Shown here one piece after another: positions 36,585 to 45,065 of a DNA stretch of 64,000 nt. The notes below the pieces were generated by a model that had not been told where the DNA came from, did not search any database, and saw nothing but the letters and a program-made list of their open reading frames with translations. Position 1 is the first letter of the stretch; each line of letters starts with the position of its first letter. This stretch comes from Thiomicrorhabdus sp965602805 (GTDB taxonomy: Bacteria; Pseudomonadota; Gammaproteobacteria; Thiomicrospirales; Thiomicrospiraceae): contig CBFCZK010000005.1 of the NCBI GenBank assembly GCA_965602805.1, positions 62,001 to 126,000 of the forward strand, read 5' to 3'. The translations under genes and the position numbers were made by a program.

Positions 36585-36617
36585 TTACCATTAGTAACAA
36601 TTTATTACCATTAGTAA
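36585..36617. promoter_or_regulatory. twin operator: TTACCATTAGTAA twice, 20 bp apart
   Basis: Identical 13-mers at 36585-36597 and 36605-36617, each an inverted repeat TTAC-CATTA-GTAA (the first extends to GTTAC/GTAAC). The spacing is 20 bp, about two helical turns, so both face the same side of DNA. They sit between the divergent HTH and H1-like genes, upstream of a strong AAGGAG ribosome site. Confidence 0.65.
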
Positions 36618-36668
36618 TTTATAAATACCAATATCTATACTTTATACATTAAAACCAAGGAGCCTATC

Positions 36669-36869
36669 ATGGCAAAAGCACTGACTAAAAAAATCGTAAA
36701 AAAAGCCGCATCTAAAGCAACAATGAAAGCCGTTGCTAAAAAAGACGTTAAAAAGAAAAATGCTAAAAGCACTATTAAAGCAGTGACTAAAGCGGTTATG
36801 AAAAAAGAACTTTCTAGCAAAAAGAAAGTCAAAGTAGCGGCTAAGAAAGCCGTTAAAAAAGCGTCTTAA
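36669..36869 (+). CDS. histone H1-like Lys/Ala-rich protein
   Basis: 66 residues, of which 25 are lysine and 14 alanine, with AAKKAVKK-type repeats. This is the composition of bacterial H1 C-terminal-like DNA-binding proteins. It should coat DNA through charge. A strong AAGGAG (36657-36662) precedes the start, so expression may be high. It lies across a twin operator from a small HTH gene. Low-complexity sequence of this kind has no fixed fold, so homology cannot be argued far. Confidence 0.75.
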   Translation: MAKALTKKIVKKAASKATMKAVAKKDVKKKNAKSTIKAVTKAVMKKELSSKKKVKVAAKKAVKKAS

Positions 36870-36896
36870 TCTGTTAAATACATTTTAAACGGCAAT

Positions 36897-36934
36897 AAAA
36901 AAGCGGCTTGGATAAATTCCTTAGCCGCTTTTTT
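36897..36934. terminator. bidirectional terminator after H1-like gene and nhaD
   Basis: AAAAAAGCGGCT / AGCCGCTTTTTT stem with the loop TGGATAAATTCCTT; shared by the convergent H1-like and nhaD genes. Confidence 0.9.
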
Positions 36935-36968
36935 AGTTTTAAAACTTAATTAAAGTTTATCAGAGATT

Positions 36969-38387
36969 TTAAGTAAACAAGTGCGCATTGAACTGCATAT
37001 GCACCCAAATACTCGCAAAGTAGCCTAAAGCAATGACAGGCGTCCATTTAAGATGACTAAAGAAGGTATATTGCCCTTTAGACTGTCCCATTAAAGCCAC
37101 ACCAGCCGCTGAACCCACAGAAAGCAGTGAACCGCCTACCCCAGCTGTTAATGTCACTAATAACCACTGTCCTGACGACATATCTGGATTCATGGTTAAG
37201 ACGGCGAACATCACCGGTATGTTGTCGACCACTGCAGATAATATTCCAACCGCAATATTGGCATTGGTTGCACCCCATTGGGTATACATAACATCAGAAG
37301 CTAAAGCCAAATACCCTAAAGTTCCTAAGCCCCCCACCGCTAAAATAATACCGAAGAAGAACAGTAAAGTATCCCACTCAGCACGGGCTATCTTATTGAA
37401 AATATCAAAGGTAACAGGCTGCCCTTCATTGTGAGTTACACCTTCACCTTGATTACCAACTTCGTAAGACACCTCTCCGGTTTTCTTCAGGTAATACGCG
37501 AAGAACTGCAAATACGCTAGGCCCATCATCATGCCTAATACCGGTGGCATATGCAGGAAGTTATGCATCGACACGGCTGTAGCAATCGTGGCTATAAACA
37601 GGACAATAATACGTTTAGCACCGCGACGCATCTCAATTTTTTCTGCTAAAGGTTCAGGCGTTTCTTTCGGAATAAAGAACATCATGATCAAAGCAGGCAG
37701 TGCGAAGTTTACAAATGACGGTAAAAATAGCGCAAAAAATTCTCCAAATTCCAGGATACCTTTTTGCCAGACCATCAGGGTCGTAATATCTCCAAATGGA
37801 CTGAATGCACCACCCGCATTAGCGGCAACCACCACATTGATAAAACCAAGACTGACAAATTTAGGCGAATTAGCCCCTACCGCTAAAATAACCGCACCCA
37901 TTAATAAAGCGGTGGTTAAATTATCTGCTATTGGCGAAATAAAGAAAGCTAACAGACCGGTAATCCAAAACAGCTGTACATAACTAAAACCTTTAGAAGT
38001 CAGCCATCCCCGTAAAGCACCAAACACTTCACGTTCTTCCATTGCATTGATATAGGTCATCGCCACCAATAGGAAGAAGAACAGTTCTGAGAATTCTAAA
38101 ATATTGTGTCTAACGGCCTCTTCAGCCACATTTGGTAAGTTTTGAGTCATCATCACATAAGCGATAATCGTCCAAATCAAACCGGCTGCTAAAATAACCG
38201 GTTTGGATTTACGTAAATGGGTAAATTCTTCTGTCATGACAAAAAAATAGGCCACTACAAAAATAGCCAAACTAGCATATCCTGCCCAGTGGTTCGTTAA
38301 ATCTAAACCAACCATCGCATCACTTGCAAAAGCCAAACCTGGCAACAAAAAGAGCACGCTGGTTATTAATAATTTTAATTGAGACAT
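36969..38387 (-). CDS. nhaD: NhaD-type Na+/H+ antiporter
   Basis: 472 residues: signal-like N-terminus (LLITSVLFLLPGLAFA) and about 11 further helices. Family motifs include FWITGLLAFFISPIADNLTTALLMGA, NVVVAANAGGAFSPFGDITTLMVW and DNIPVMFAV near the C-terminus. NhaD exports sodium in exchange for protons, mainly in halophilic or marine bacteria. It is divergent from nhaA; the shared 169-bp gap has an inverted repeat. Confidence 0.93.
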   Translation of the reverse strand: MSQLKLLITSVLFLLPGLAFASDAMVGLDLTNHWAGYASLAIFVVAYFFVMTEEFTHLRKSKPVILAAGLIWTIIAYVMMTQNLPNVAEEAVRHNILEFSELFFFLLVAMTYINAMEEREVFGALRGWLTSKGFSYVQLFWITGLLAFFISPIADNLTTALLMGAVILAVGANSPKFVSLGFINVVVAANAGGAFSPFGDITTLMVWQKGILEFGEFFALFLPSFVNFALPALIMMFFIPKETPEPLAEKIEMRRGAKRIIVLFIATIATAVSMHNFLHMPPVLGMMMGLAYLQFFAYYLKKTGEVSYEVGNQGEGVTHNEGQPVTFDIFNKIARAEWDTLLFFFGIILAVGGLGTLGYLALASDVMYTQWGATNANIAVGILSAVVDNIPVMFAVLTMNPDMSSGQWLLVTLTAGVGGSLLSVGSAAGVALMGQSKGQYTFFSHLKWTPVIALGYFASIWVHMQFNAHLFT

Positions 38388-38482
38388 ATGTTTTTCCTAA
38401 AAATTAAACCCGATGGTTTAACACTTTGAATTTTGATTCAGTACAATACCGTTTATTACCCTTATTCTATAAAAATTAACAG

Positions 38483-38514
38483 ACCTAAAAATAATAAATA
38501 CCAATAATTTAGGT
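38483..38514. promoter_or_regulatory. inverted repeat between nhaD and nhaA
   Basis: ACCTAAA (38483-38489) and TTTAGGT (38508-38514) with 18 bp between, in the divergent promoter gap. Could be an operator; short arms make this tentative. Confidence 0.3.
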
Positions 38515-38556
38515 AAAAATACAACAATACACAAACAAGATATAGGAAGCCGTCAC

Positions 38557-39936
38557 ATGAAGGTTAAATTACTAAAAAAAGAGTATGAAATATTCGCACC
38601 CTGGGAAAAAACCTTTAACAAGGTAATGACCCCGTTTGATGAATTTCTGCATAACCAAACCACCACTGGTTTAGTTTTAATGTTTATGACCATTGTGGCG
38701 TTGATATTAGCGAATAGTCCTTTTGCAGAAGATTACGCGCATATTTTTCATACTAACTTTGCTATTACCTTGGGCAATTTGTCGATTGATCACTCACTAC
38801 ACCATTGGATTAATGATGGTTTGATGGCTATTTTCTTTTTCTTAATTGGCTTAGAAATAAAACGTGAAATTTTAGTCGGTGAGCTGTCTGACCCTAAGAA
38901 TGCAGTATTGCCCATTCTAGCAGCGGCTGGAGGAATGATTTTCCCAGCTCTGATCTTCTACTACTTTACGATGGGCACGCCTGCTTCAACCGGTTGGGGT
39001 ATCCCTATGGCAACTGATATTGCCTTTGCCATCAGTGCCTTAGTGTTATTAGGAAAACGTGTACCAGCGGCTTTAGTAACCTTCTTAGTTGCCCTAGCGA
39101 TTGTTGACGATTTAGGTGCAGTAACCGTGATTGCCATTTTCTATACTGATCAAATTCATATGTCGTACTTAATCACTGCTTTGGTCTTTTTTGGGGTGTT
39201 AATCGCTTTCAATCGCTTTGGTATTCACAAACCTCTACCTTACTTTATTGTCGGTGTTTTGATGTGGGCGTCTATGTTGGAATCCGGTGTCCATGCGACC
39301 ATTGCCGGAATTTTAACGGCGTTAGCGATTCCTGCTAAACCTAAATTTAACCCACACTTCTTCCATGAACATATGGATGTATTAGTCAATAAATATCATA
39401 AATTAGATAAACCAAATCCAGACTATCAAATTTGTGATCAACAAAAAGCAATTTTGCAACAAATCGAAAAAGGTGCAAAACGCGTTCAAACCCCTTCAGC
39501 ACGTTTAGAGCATAGCTTGCATCTTCCCGTCGCTTTATTGATTATTCCGCTGTTTGCTTTAGCCAATGCCGGCATTGCTATTAACTTCGCAGAGATGGAT
39601 AGTTTACTGATACAACCTGTCACCCTGGGCGTTATGTTTGGTCTCATTATGGGGAAAGTAATTGGTATTGCAGGTGTCTCTTGGATTGCCATAAAGTTAG
39701 GCTTAGCTAAACTGCCAAACGGCGCCACTATGAGTCAGCTATTTGGTGTATCTTTCTTAGGTGGAATTGGTTTTACCATGTCTATCTTTATTGCCGATTT
39801 AGCATGGGAACCTGGAAATGAACTGTTGCTGGGTGCCAAAACAGGTATTTTAATTGCCTCTTTAGTGGCAGGTGTTGTTGGTTTTGTATGGTTACGTTAT
39901 ATCGCTAAATCAGCAGATACTATTGAAACAAAGTAG
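38557..39936 (+). CDS. nhaA: NhaA-type Na+/H+ antiporter
   Basis: 459 residues with the NhaA core: HHWINDGLMAIFFFLIGLEIKREIL, the ATDIAFA motif and the ion-binding aspartate pair in VALAIVDDLGAVTVIAIFY, and FGVSFLGGIGFTMSIFIADLA late. It has a longer cytoplasmic loop (about residues 260-310) than the 388-residue E. coli protein. Exchanges 2 H+ for Na+ and is normally pH-regulated. Ends at a strong terminator. Confidence 0.95.
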   Translation: MKVKLLKKEYEIFAPWEKTFNKVMTPFDEFLHNQTTTGLVLMFMTIVALILANSPFAEDYAHIFHTNFAITLGNLSIDHSLHHWINDGLMAIFFFLIGLEIKREILVGELSDPKNAVLPILAAAGGMIFPALIFYYFTMGTPASTGWGIPMATDIAFAISALVLLGKRVPAALVTFLVALAIVDDLGAVTVIAIFYTDQIHMSYLITALVFFGVLIAFNRFGIHKPLPYFIVGVLMWASMLESGVHATIAGILTALAIPAKPKFNPHFFHEHMDVLVNKYHKLDKPNPDYQICDQQKAILQQIEKGAKRVQTPSARLEHSLHLPVALLIIPLFALANAGIAINFAEMDSLLIQPVTLGVMFGLIMGKVIGIAGVSWIAIKLGLAKLPNGATMSQLFGVSFLGGIGFTMSIFIADLAWEPGNELLLGAKTGILIASLVAGVVGFVWLRYIAKSADTIETK

Positions 39937-39973
39937 AGCCTTTTTAAAGTAATCGTAAAACGCATTTAAAATC

Positions 39974-40013
39974 AAAAAAGCCCCGTTACTCATCTGAATA
40001 ACGGGGCTTTTTT
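39974..40013. terminator. bidirectional rho-independent terminator
   Basis: AAAAAAGCCCCGTTA / TAACGGGGCTTTTTT with a 10-base loop, between convergent nhaA and mlaA. Confidence 0.93.
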
Positions 40014-40039
40014 GTGTTCTAAATATTCTGAATTAATTG

Positions 40040-40051
40040 ACTAGGCCTGGT
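40040..40051. repeat. palindrome, one-mismatch intergenic copy
   Basis: ACTAGGCCTGGT between the convergent nhaA and mlaA genes, just beyond the terminator. Confidence 0.5.
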
Positions 40052-40063
40052 TAACTCTGCACT

Positions 40064-40825
40064 CTATTCAAAATCAAAATCATCTAAATTTGCTTTAGGC
40101 GCATGACCATCGTAAATCAAGTTCGTGCGATACTGCATATAACTTTCTCTGGCAAAAACATACGGATCAGGTTGGTTTTTAAGATCTGCAATCAGACCCA
40201 CAATTTTGGTGTAATCGACAAACTTTCCGCCTACAAAAATAAATGATCGGGTCGTAGCGTTACTATCAATCACATATGGATAAACTGGATCATAAAAAGA
40301 ATCCAAAGAACCACCCGCTAATTCACGCATCGTATAAGAACCAACAAACGGTAGCACCACATAGTTCGTTTCATTCCAAAGCCCCCAGTGATACAACGTT
40401 TGCCCTAAATCCTCATTTTTTTCTTCTAAGCCAGCGGGTGTTGCTATATCCAATAAACCAAACAGTCCAAAAGTGCTGTTAATGGTAAAACGCATAATTC
40501 CAGATAAACCATCCTCTACCTTGCCTTGTAAGAAGCTATTAACAACCGATAGAGGTATCTTGAGGTTACTAAAAACATTATCTATACCCGTACGGGCGGG
40601 TTGCGGTAAAAAACCGTTGTAGGCGTTAGCAAGAGGCTGGCCAACCGTTTCATTGAATCCCATATTAAAGTCAAATATGGCACGGTTAAAAGATTCATAA
40701 GGATCTTCTGAACTCATCGGTGCAAATGGAATAATCACCGAAGTAGGTGTTTCGTCGGCTTGAATTGGTGAACTCAGCAGTGACATACTCAGCAATAATA
40801 TGGGCAATTTAAGTTTAAAGGTCAT
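40064..40825 (-). CDS. mlaA: MlaA/VacJ-family outer-membrane lipid-asymmetry protein
   Basis: 253 residues with the family motifs EDPYESFNRAIFDFN, GFLPQPARTGIDNVFSNL and YHWGLWNETNYVVLPF. MlaA removes misplaced phospholipids from the outer leaflet of the outer membrane. Unusually, the N-terminal signal (LPILLLSMSLLSSPIQADE) has no lipobox cysteine, so it appears to be a soluble exported protein rather than a lipoprotein. The rest of the mla pathway is not here. Seventeen bases from the OxyR-like gene. Confidence 0.9.
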   Translation of the reverse strand: MTFKLKLPILLLSMSLLSSPIQADETPTSVIIPFAPMSSEDPYESFNRAIFDFNMGFNETVGQPLANAYNGFLPQPARTGIDNVFSNLKIPLSVVNSFLQGKVEDGLSGIMRFTINSTFGLFGLLDIATPAGLEEKNEDLGQTLYHWGLWNETNYVVLPFVGSYTMRELAGGSLDSFYDPVYPYVIDSNATTRSFIFVGGKFVDYTKIVGLIADLKNQPDPYVFARESYMQYRTNLIYDGHAPKANLDDFDFE

Positions 40826-40841
40826 CAGTTTACAAATTTTT

Positions 40842-41768
40842 TTAAGTATTTAACGGTATTGTACAAGGTATATTGACTTCATCAATTGCTTGTTTAAATA
40901 ATTCTAACACTTCATTTCTAGGAAATGATTTACGCCATGCTAACGCCACTATTCGGCTAGGTGGTGTGTCTGATATGCTTTTTATGGTAAAAAGGCTCTC
41001 ATCACGCTCTGAGAGCGAACTACAAGGAAAAATAGAGATACCTGCCCCCGATGAAACCATATAACGAATCGTTTCTAATGAACTGCCTTCAAATGTCTTC
41101 TGTAACGAATCATTTTGACTCTCTATGGCCAATAGATTTGGAAACGCTTCAACAACCTGATCTCTAAAACAGTGACCAGCCCCTAATAACAAAATAGTTT
41201 CCTTTTGAACGGATTGCAAAGAAATTGAAATCTCCGTTTTTGCGAAAGGGTGCTCTTTAGGCACAATTGCTTTAAAAGGTTCTGAATAGATGGGTAGAAC
41301 TTCAACATTGGGTTCATCAAAGGGCAGTGAAAGAATCGCAATATCTATTTCACCGATTTTAAGCTTTTCAGCTAATACGTGGGTGTAATTTTCTTCGATT
41401 ATTAAAGGTACATTAGGCGCTAGTCGGTGAAAATTAGGAATTAACTTGGGTAACAAATAAGGCGCTATTGTATAGATAGCGCCAATTTTGAGTTCCGTTG
41501 AAAGATCATTTTGCGAATCTTTAGCAATATTTTTAATTTGCTGACTGCGTTCTAGTATCTGTTTTGCCAATTCAACAATCTGTTGACCGACGGGGGTTGT
41601 CAAAATATCTTGTTTTCGTCTTTCAAATAAAATGATGCCTAACTCTTCTTCTAATTTTTTAATCGCAATACTTAAAGTAGGTTGACTTACAAAACAACTT
41701 TCAGAGGCTTTTCTAAAATGTTTTTCTTTGGCGACAGCAACAATATATTTAAGTTCATTTAGGGTCAT
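40842..41768 (-). CDS. oxyR: OxyR-like LysR-type regulator, lacking the second redox cysteine
   Basis: 308 residues: N-terminal LysR HTH (FRKASESCFVSQPTLSIAIKKLEEELG) and a C-terminal effector domain with GHCFRDQV, in which Cys200 matches E. coli Cys199. Nine residues later, where OxyR has Cys208, this protein has Phe209 (EAFPNL). A further cysteine occurs in FPCSSL. So a Cys199-Cys208 type disulfide cannot form. It may sense peroxide through a single cysteine, or sense something else. Divergent from a nitroreductase gene across the DnaA-box region. Confidence 0.83.
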   Translation of the reverse strand: MTLNELKYIVAVAKEKHFRKASESCFVSQPTLSIAIKKLEEELGIILFERRKQDILTTPVGQQIVELAKQILERSQQIKNIAKDSQNDLSTELKIGAIYTIAPYLLPKLIPNFHRLAPNVPLIIEENYTHVLAEKLKIGEIDIAILSLPFDEPNVEVLPIYSEPFKAIVPKEHPFAKTEISISLQSVQKETILLLGAGHCFRDQVVEAFPNLLAIESQNDSLQKTFEGSSLETIRYMVSSGAGISIFPCSSLSERDESLFTIKSISDTPPSRIVALAWRKSFPRNEVLELFKQAIDEVNIPCTIPLNT

Positions 41769-41996
41769 AAATTAGGCGTCTTTTAATTAAAGGTTTTTTC
41801 TATAATAGAAGAAAAACGGGGAAAAGTTTTGGTTACTTAAATGTATTCTTTTAGTATATATAACCTCTTCTTATTACTCTTAGTGAGGTTAATATCTGTA
41901 GATAAGCTTTATTTAAAGTTTAATTTCAAACAGTTATCTTGTGATAAAGATGTGGGTATAGTATCTGATAAAGCATGTTAATAAGTGTGCGTGTTT

Positions 41997-42005
41997 TGTG
42001 GATAA
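41997..42005 (-). promoter_or_regulatory. perfect DnaA box (reverse orientation)
   Basis: TGTGGATAA, the reverse complement of the consensus TTATCCACA. Confidence 0.75.
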
Positions 42006-42032
42006 AAATAGAGAATTCGTTATTTAGAGTAT

Positions 42033-42041
42033 TTATCCACA
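42033..42041 (+). promoter_or_regulatory. perfect DnaA box (forward orientation)
   Basis: TTATCCACA, facing the box at 41997-42005; the two lie in matching 15-bp arms. Confidence 0.75.
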
Positions 42042-42157
42042 AAACAACACAAGTTATCCCAAGCCCTTATTGAACGGTTTTTAAGGATAAATTGATATTT
42101 ATGGGCATAGATTATACGGCATAATAAATAGTATTCAAAAACTAAAAAGTTCAAATA

Positions 42158-42769
42158 ATGACTATGCAAACTTCTCAATTAATAGAGTTAATTCAATCTA
42201 GACGTACCTGTTATCAGTTCTTATCTAAGCAGACGAATTCGTTAACGTCTTTAGAAATCAATCAATGTCTAGAGGCTGCAATATGGGCGCCTAATCATAA
42301 GCTAACACAACCTTGGCGATTTTGGGTAATTGGTCAAAATTCACAACAAAAGTTGGCCGTTATTTATGCTGATAATCGCGCTTCTAAAAATGCGCAACGA
42401 GATTCGGTTGCATATCAAAGCCTTTATCAAAAAGCTTTGCAAAAGTTTATGGCGATTCCACAAGTTATCTTAGTGGGGCAATCTCTTGCAGAAGATGAAA
42501 TAACTGTTAAAGAAGATTATGCGGCTTGTGCGTGTGCTATTCAAAATTTTCAGTTGATGGCATGGCAACAATTAATAGGTGTTCAATGGAGTACAGGACC
42601 GATACTAGAAGATTTACGAAGTTATGCAGTACTCGATATACAATCGGATAATATTCGCTTAATAGGAGCTTTGTATTTAGGGAAGGTGGATGCAGAATGT
42701 CGAGACAGTGGTTTGCAGGCGATGGCGAAAAGAAAATCGCTAAAGGAAGTCACTGTTTATTTAGATTGA
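42158..42769 (+). CDS. nitroreductase-family flavoprotein
   Basis: 203 residues with the nitroreductase opening LIELIQSRRTCYQF, the FMN contact AAIWAPNHKLTQPWRFWVI, and EDYAACACAIQNFQLMAWQ in the helix that normally contacts flavin. Probably an FMN-dependent NAD(P)H oxidoreductase; substrate unknown. Divergent from the OxyR-like gene, so oxidative-stress control is conceivable. The start could also be the ATG at 42164. Confidence 0.85.
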   Translation: MTMQTSQLIELIQSRRTCYQFLSKQTNSLTSLEINQCLEAAIWAPNHKLTQPWRFWVIGQNSQQKLAVIYADNRASKNAQRDSVAYQSLYQKALQKFMAIPQVILVGQSLAEDEITVKEDYAACACAIQNFQLMAWQQLIGVQWSTGPILEDLRSYAVLDIQSDNIRLIGALYLGKVDAECRDSGLQAMAKRKSLKEVTVYLD

Positions 42770-42776
42770 TTAAACT

Positions 42777-42788
42777 ACCAGGCCTGGT
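42777..42788. repeat. ACCAGGCCTGGT palindrome, 22-bp perfect extension
   Basis: The 12-mer lies at the centre of a perfect 22-bp palindrome (42772-42793, outer arms AAACT / AGTTT). It fills the 33-bp gap between the convergent nitroreductase gene and the small conserved gene. As RNA it would fold into a hairpin on either strand, so it may also act as terminator. Confidence 0.8.
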
Positions 42789-42802
42789 AGTTTGCTTTAG
42801 AG

Positions 42803-43141
42803 CTATAAATTTAACAGTTCATTATCGTCAATAATGGATGTTATATTTTTTAGATTACGCATTCTACGTTTAAACAATAGTTTGTTTTGTACCGGTTCCG
42901 GTAAGTCTGTAAAAATCATTAGATTGCGATCAATCATAATATCGATTAAATCCTCAATGACACGCACCATATCCAAATCAAGACGATTTAAAACCGATTC
43001 TACAAGTGCATCACTGTCGGCTGAATGTTTAATAAATTCAGTTAACTGTGGATCATGCAAACTGATTTCTTCTCGATGATCTGCAGGAGTGAATTCTATA
43101 TTATCGATTTCACCAGAGGCATTACGTTCGATATAAATCAT
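42803..43141 (-). CDS. small conserved proteobacterial protein of unknown function
   Basis: 112 residues, acidic, without signal or membrane segment. The opening IYIERNASGEIDNIEF and the middle LDLDMVRVIEDLIDIMIDRNLMIFTDLPEPVQNKLL, rich in helices, resemble a family that databases sometimes label 'tryptophan synthase beta-like'; that name is not supported by any catalytic motif. Neighbours give no clue. Confidence 0.75.
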   Translation of the reverse strand: MIYIERNASGEIDNIEFTPADHREEISLHDPQLTEFIKHSADSDALVESVLNRLDLDMVRVIEDLIDIMIDRNLMIFTDLPEPVQNKLLFKRRMRNLKNITSIIDDNELLNL

Positions 43142-43260
43142 GATATTTCCTTTAAAACTTTAAGATAGATTAATCTATTTTTTAAGATCGTATAAACGAT
43201 TTAATAAATTTTTTAAAATATTGAGGCGAGAGAAGTGAATCAGATTATATTAAAGTATTT

Positions 43261-44904
43261 CTAACCCTCAATTTCTGACAACACATTACCCAGTAATTCA
43301 GTTAAACGATCATTTTCAGAGTAGTCTACCGGACAATCAATAATGGTCACGGTTGGGTTTTTCAACGCAGCTTGTAAAGTCGGTAGCAGTTGATCGGCAG
43401 ACTCAATGCGTATACCGGTTGCGCCAAAAGATTGTGCGTATTGCACGAAATCTGGATTTTTAAAATCGATATAAGCGGAACGTCCAAAACGACGCTGTTG
43501 TTTCCATTCAATCAGGCCGTACTGACTATCGTTCCAAATTAAAATGACGATAGGGGCATTACAACGCAAAGCCGTTTCAATCTCTTGCGAGTTCATCATA
43601 AAACCGGCATCACCGGTAACCGCAACAATGCCTTTCTGTGGATAGGCTAATTTTGCCGCAATCGCACCCGGTACGGCAATGCCCATGCCAGCGAATCCAT
43701 TGGAAATAATGCAGGTATTTGGGAGATCACAACGGAACATACGCGCCATCCACATTTTGTGGGCACCGACATCACTAATCGCAATATCGGTGGATTTCAT
43801 GGCCGTACGTAAATCCCAAATTATTTTCTGCGGCAGCATTGGCCAAGCGTCATTTTTACGGCAACGATTCATCTCGTCGACCATCGCTTTACGCAATAGA
43901 AAATCAATTTGCGTGGATTCGATCGGTTTTTCAATCATTTCACCGAGACCGGCTAAGTTTTTGCCGATATTACCGATGAGTTCAATTTCAGGTATATAGC
44001 TGTTATCGACTTCGGACTTTTTAGTATCGATATGAATAATGGTGTGTTGACGGTTTGGATTCCATAAATGTGGATGATATTCGACCATATCAAAACCAAC
44101 ACAGATGATTAAATCAGCTTTCGCAAAACCCCCATTTTCATAATCGCCTTTTTGCAAACCCGCTGTGCCCATCGCCATTTCATGCGAGAAAGGGATAATG
44201 CCTTTGGCCATAAAAGTATTTACGACCGGAATCTTATGGGTCTTTAGAAAGGCTAAAATATGTTCACTGGCGCGGGATCGTACTGCACCATTACCTACTA
44301 GAATCAGAGGGTGTTTAGCATTTTCAACTAAAACAGCGGCATCTCTTAATAAAGCTTTGTCCGCGAAAGTCAGGCGATTCGCACTCACGGTTAAAGGTTG
44401 TTCATCGGTCTCCATCTCCACAATATTTTCTGGCAGGTCAATAAAGGTTGCGCCTGGTTTTTCCGCTTCGGCTAACTTAAAGGCTTTACGCACCACTTCT
44501 GGAATGGTTTCAGGTTCTAATACTTGGGTGGCATATTTGGTAATCGGTTTAAACATACTCACCAAGTCGACCACCTGATGTGACTCTTTATGCAAACGTG
44601 TGGTGGCCGCCTGACCTGCAATCGCGACTAAAGGGGCATTATCCATATTGGCATCAGCAACGCCGGTGACGAGGTTAGTTGCGCCTGGGCCGAGTGTGGA
44701 GAGACAGACCCCAGATTTACCGGTTAGACGACCATAGACGTCTGCCATATAAGCCGCACCCTGTTCGTGACGTGTGGTGATAAACTTGATATCAGAATCG
44801 AGTAACGCATCCATAATGTCTAGATTTTCTTCACCCGGAATTCCAAAAATAAATTCCACATTTTCATTTTCTAAACATTTCACAAACAGTTTGGCGGCTT
44901 TCAT
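43261..44904 (-). CDS. acetolactate synthase-like thiamine-diphosphate enzyme
   Basis: 547 residues in the pyruvate-oxidase / acetolactate-synthase fold. The catalytic glutamate lies in RHEQGAAYMADVYGRLTGK, and the ThDP/Mg2+ motif is TGDAGFMMNSQEIETAL with NDSQYGLIEWKQQ. Similarity to catabolic acetolactate synthases (AlsS) seems closer than to IlvB: no regulatory-subunit gene follows and FAD motifs are weak. It would condense two pyruvates to 2-acetolactate. Monocistronic by appearance. The assignment between AlsS-like and other ThDP lyases is not firm. Confidence 0.83.
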   Translation of the reverse strand: MKAAKLFVKCLENENVEFIFGIPGEENLDIMDALLDSDIKFITTRHEQGAAYMADVYGRLTGKSGVCLSTLGPGATNLVTGVADANMDNAPLVAIAGQAATTRLHKESHQVVDLVSMFKPITKYATQVLEPETIPEVVRKAFKLAEAEKPGATFIDLPENIVEMETDEQPLTVSANRLTFADKALLRDAAVLVENAKHPLILVGNGAVRSRASEHILAFLKTHKIPVVNTFMAKGIIPFSHEMAMGTAGLQKGDYENGGFAKADLIICVGFDMVEYHPHLWNPNRQHTIIHIDTKKSEVDNSYIPEIELIGNIGKNLAGLGEMIEKPIESTQIDFLLRKAMVDEMNRCRKNDAWPMLPQKIIWDLRTAMKSTDIAISDVGAHKMWMARMFRCDLPNTCIISNGFAGMGIAVPGAIAAKLAYPQKGIVAVTGDAGFMMNSQEIETALRCNAPIVILIWNDSQYGLIEWKQQRRFGRSAYIDFKNPDFVQYAQSFGATGIRIESADQLLPTLQAALKNPTVTIIDCPVDYSENDRLTELLGNVLSEIEG

Positions 44905-44961
44905 CTCTTATTACTCTTTTTGGCAGGTGAATTAGGATTATGAAGTCTCAAAAAACAAATG

Positions 44962-44973
44962 ACCAGGCCTGGT
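44962..44973. repeat. ACCAGGCCTGGT palindrome, 20-bp perfect extension
   Basis: 12-mer within the perfect 20-bp palindrome AATGACCAGGCCTGGTCATT (44958-44977), between the ThDP-enzyme gene and dsbA. Confidence 0.8.
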
Positions 44974-45004
44974 CATTAATTAATTGGCTTTTAAGGGTAT
45001 TTAA

Positions 45005-45029
45005 AACAAAAAAGAGGCAAAAGCCTCTT
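45005..45029 (-). terminator. rho-independent terminator of dsbA
   Basis: AAGAGGC / GCCTCTT stem (45012-45018 and 45023-45029) with a 4-base loop; on the minus strand it is followed by TTTTTTG. Confidence 0.9.
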
Positions 45030-45065
45030 AATGTAATACGCCAAAAAATGGGTTACTAATTAAAG

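Larger units (their letters stand above)
41769..42157. other. DnaA-box region, candidate replication origin
   Basis: 389 gene-free bases. The left part (41790-41890) is AT-rich with TATATATAA-like stretches. The right part has two perfect DnaA boxes in opposite orientation, inside a 15-bp inverted repeat (41992-42006 and 42032-42046, 25 bp between). There are also a one-mismatch box TGTAGATAA (41897-41905) and a weaker TTATCCCAA (42054-42062). Nearby parS sites and polA/engB/thrB support an origin-proximal place. Against it: genes do not diverge from this point; most to the right are on the minus strand. A DnaA-regulated promoter is the alternative. Confidence 0.45.

Noticed and set aside
42777..42788. 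Reading the long palindromes simply as rho-independent terminators
   Set aside because: No T-run follows most copies and several are inside genes, so termination alone does not explain the family.
42803..43141. Calling the 112-residue protein a tryptophan synthase subunit
   Set aside because: No catalytic or PLP motif is present; the label seems to be a database artefact.
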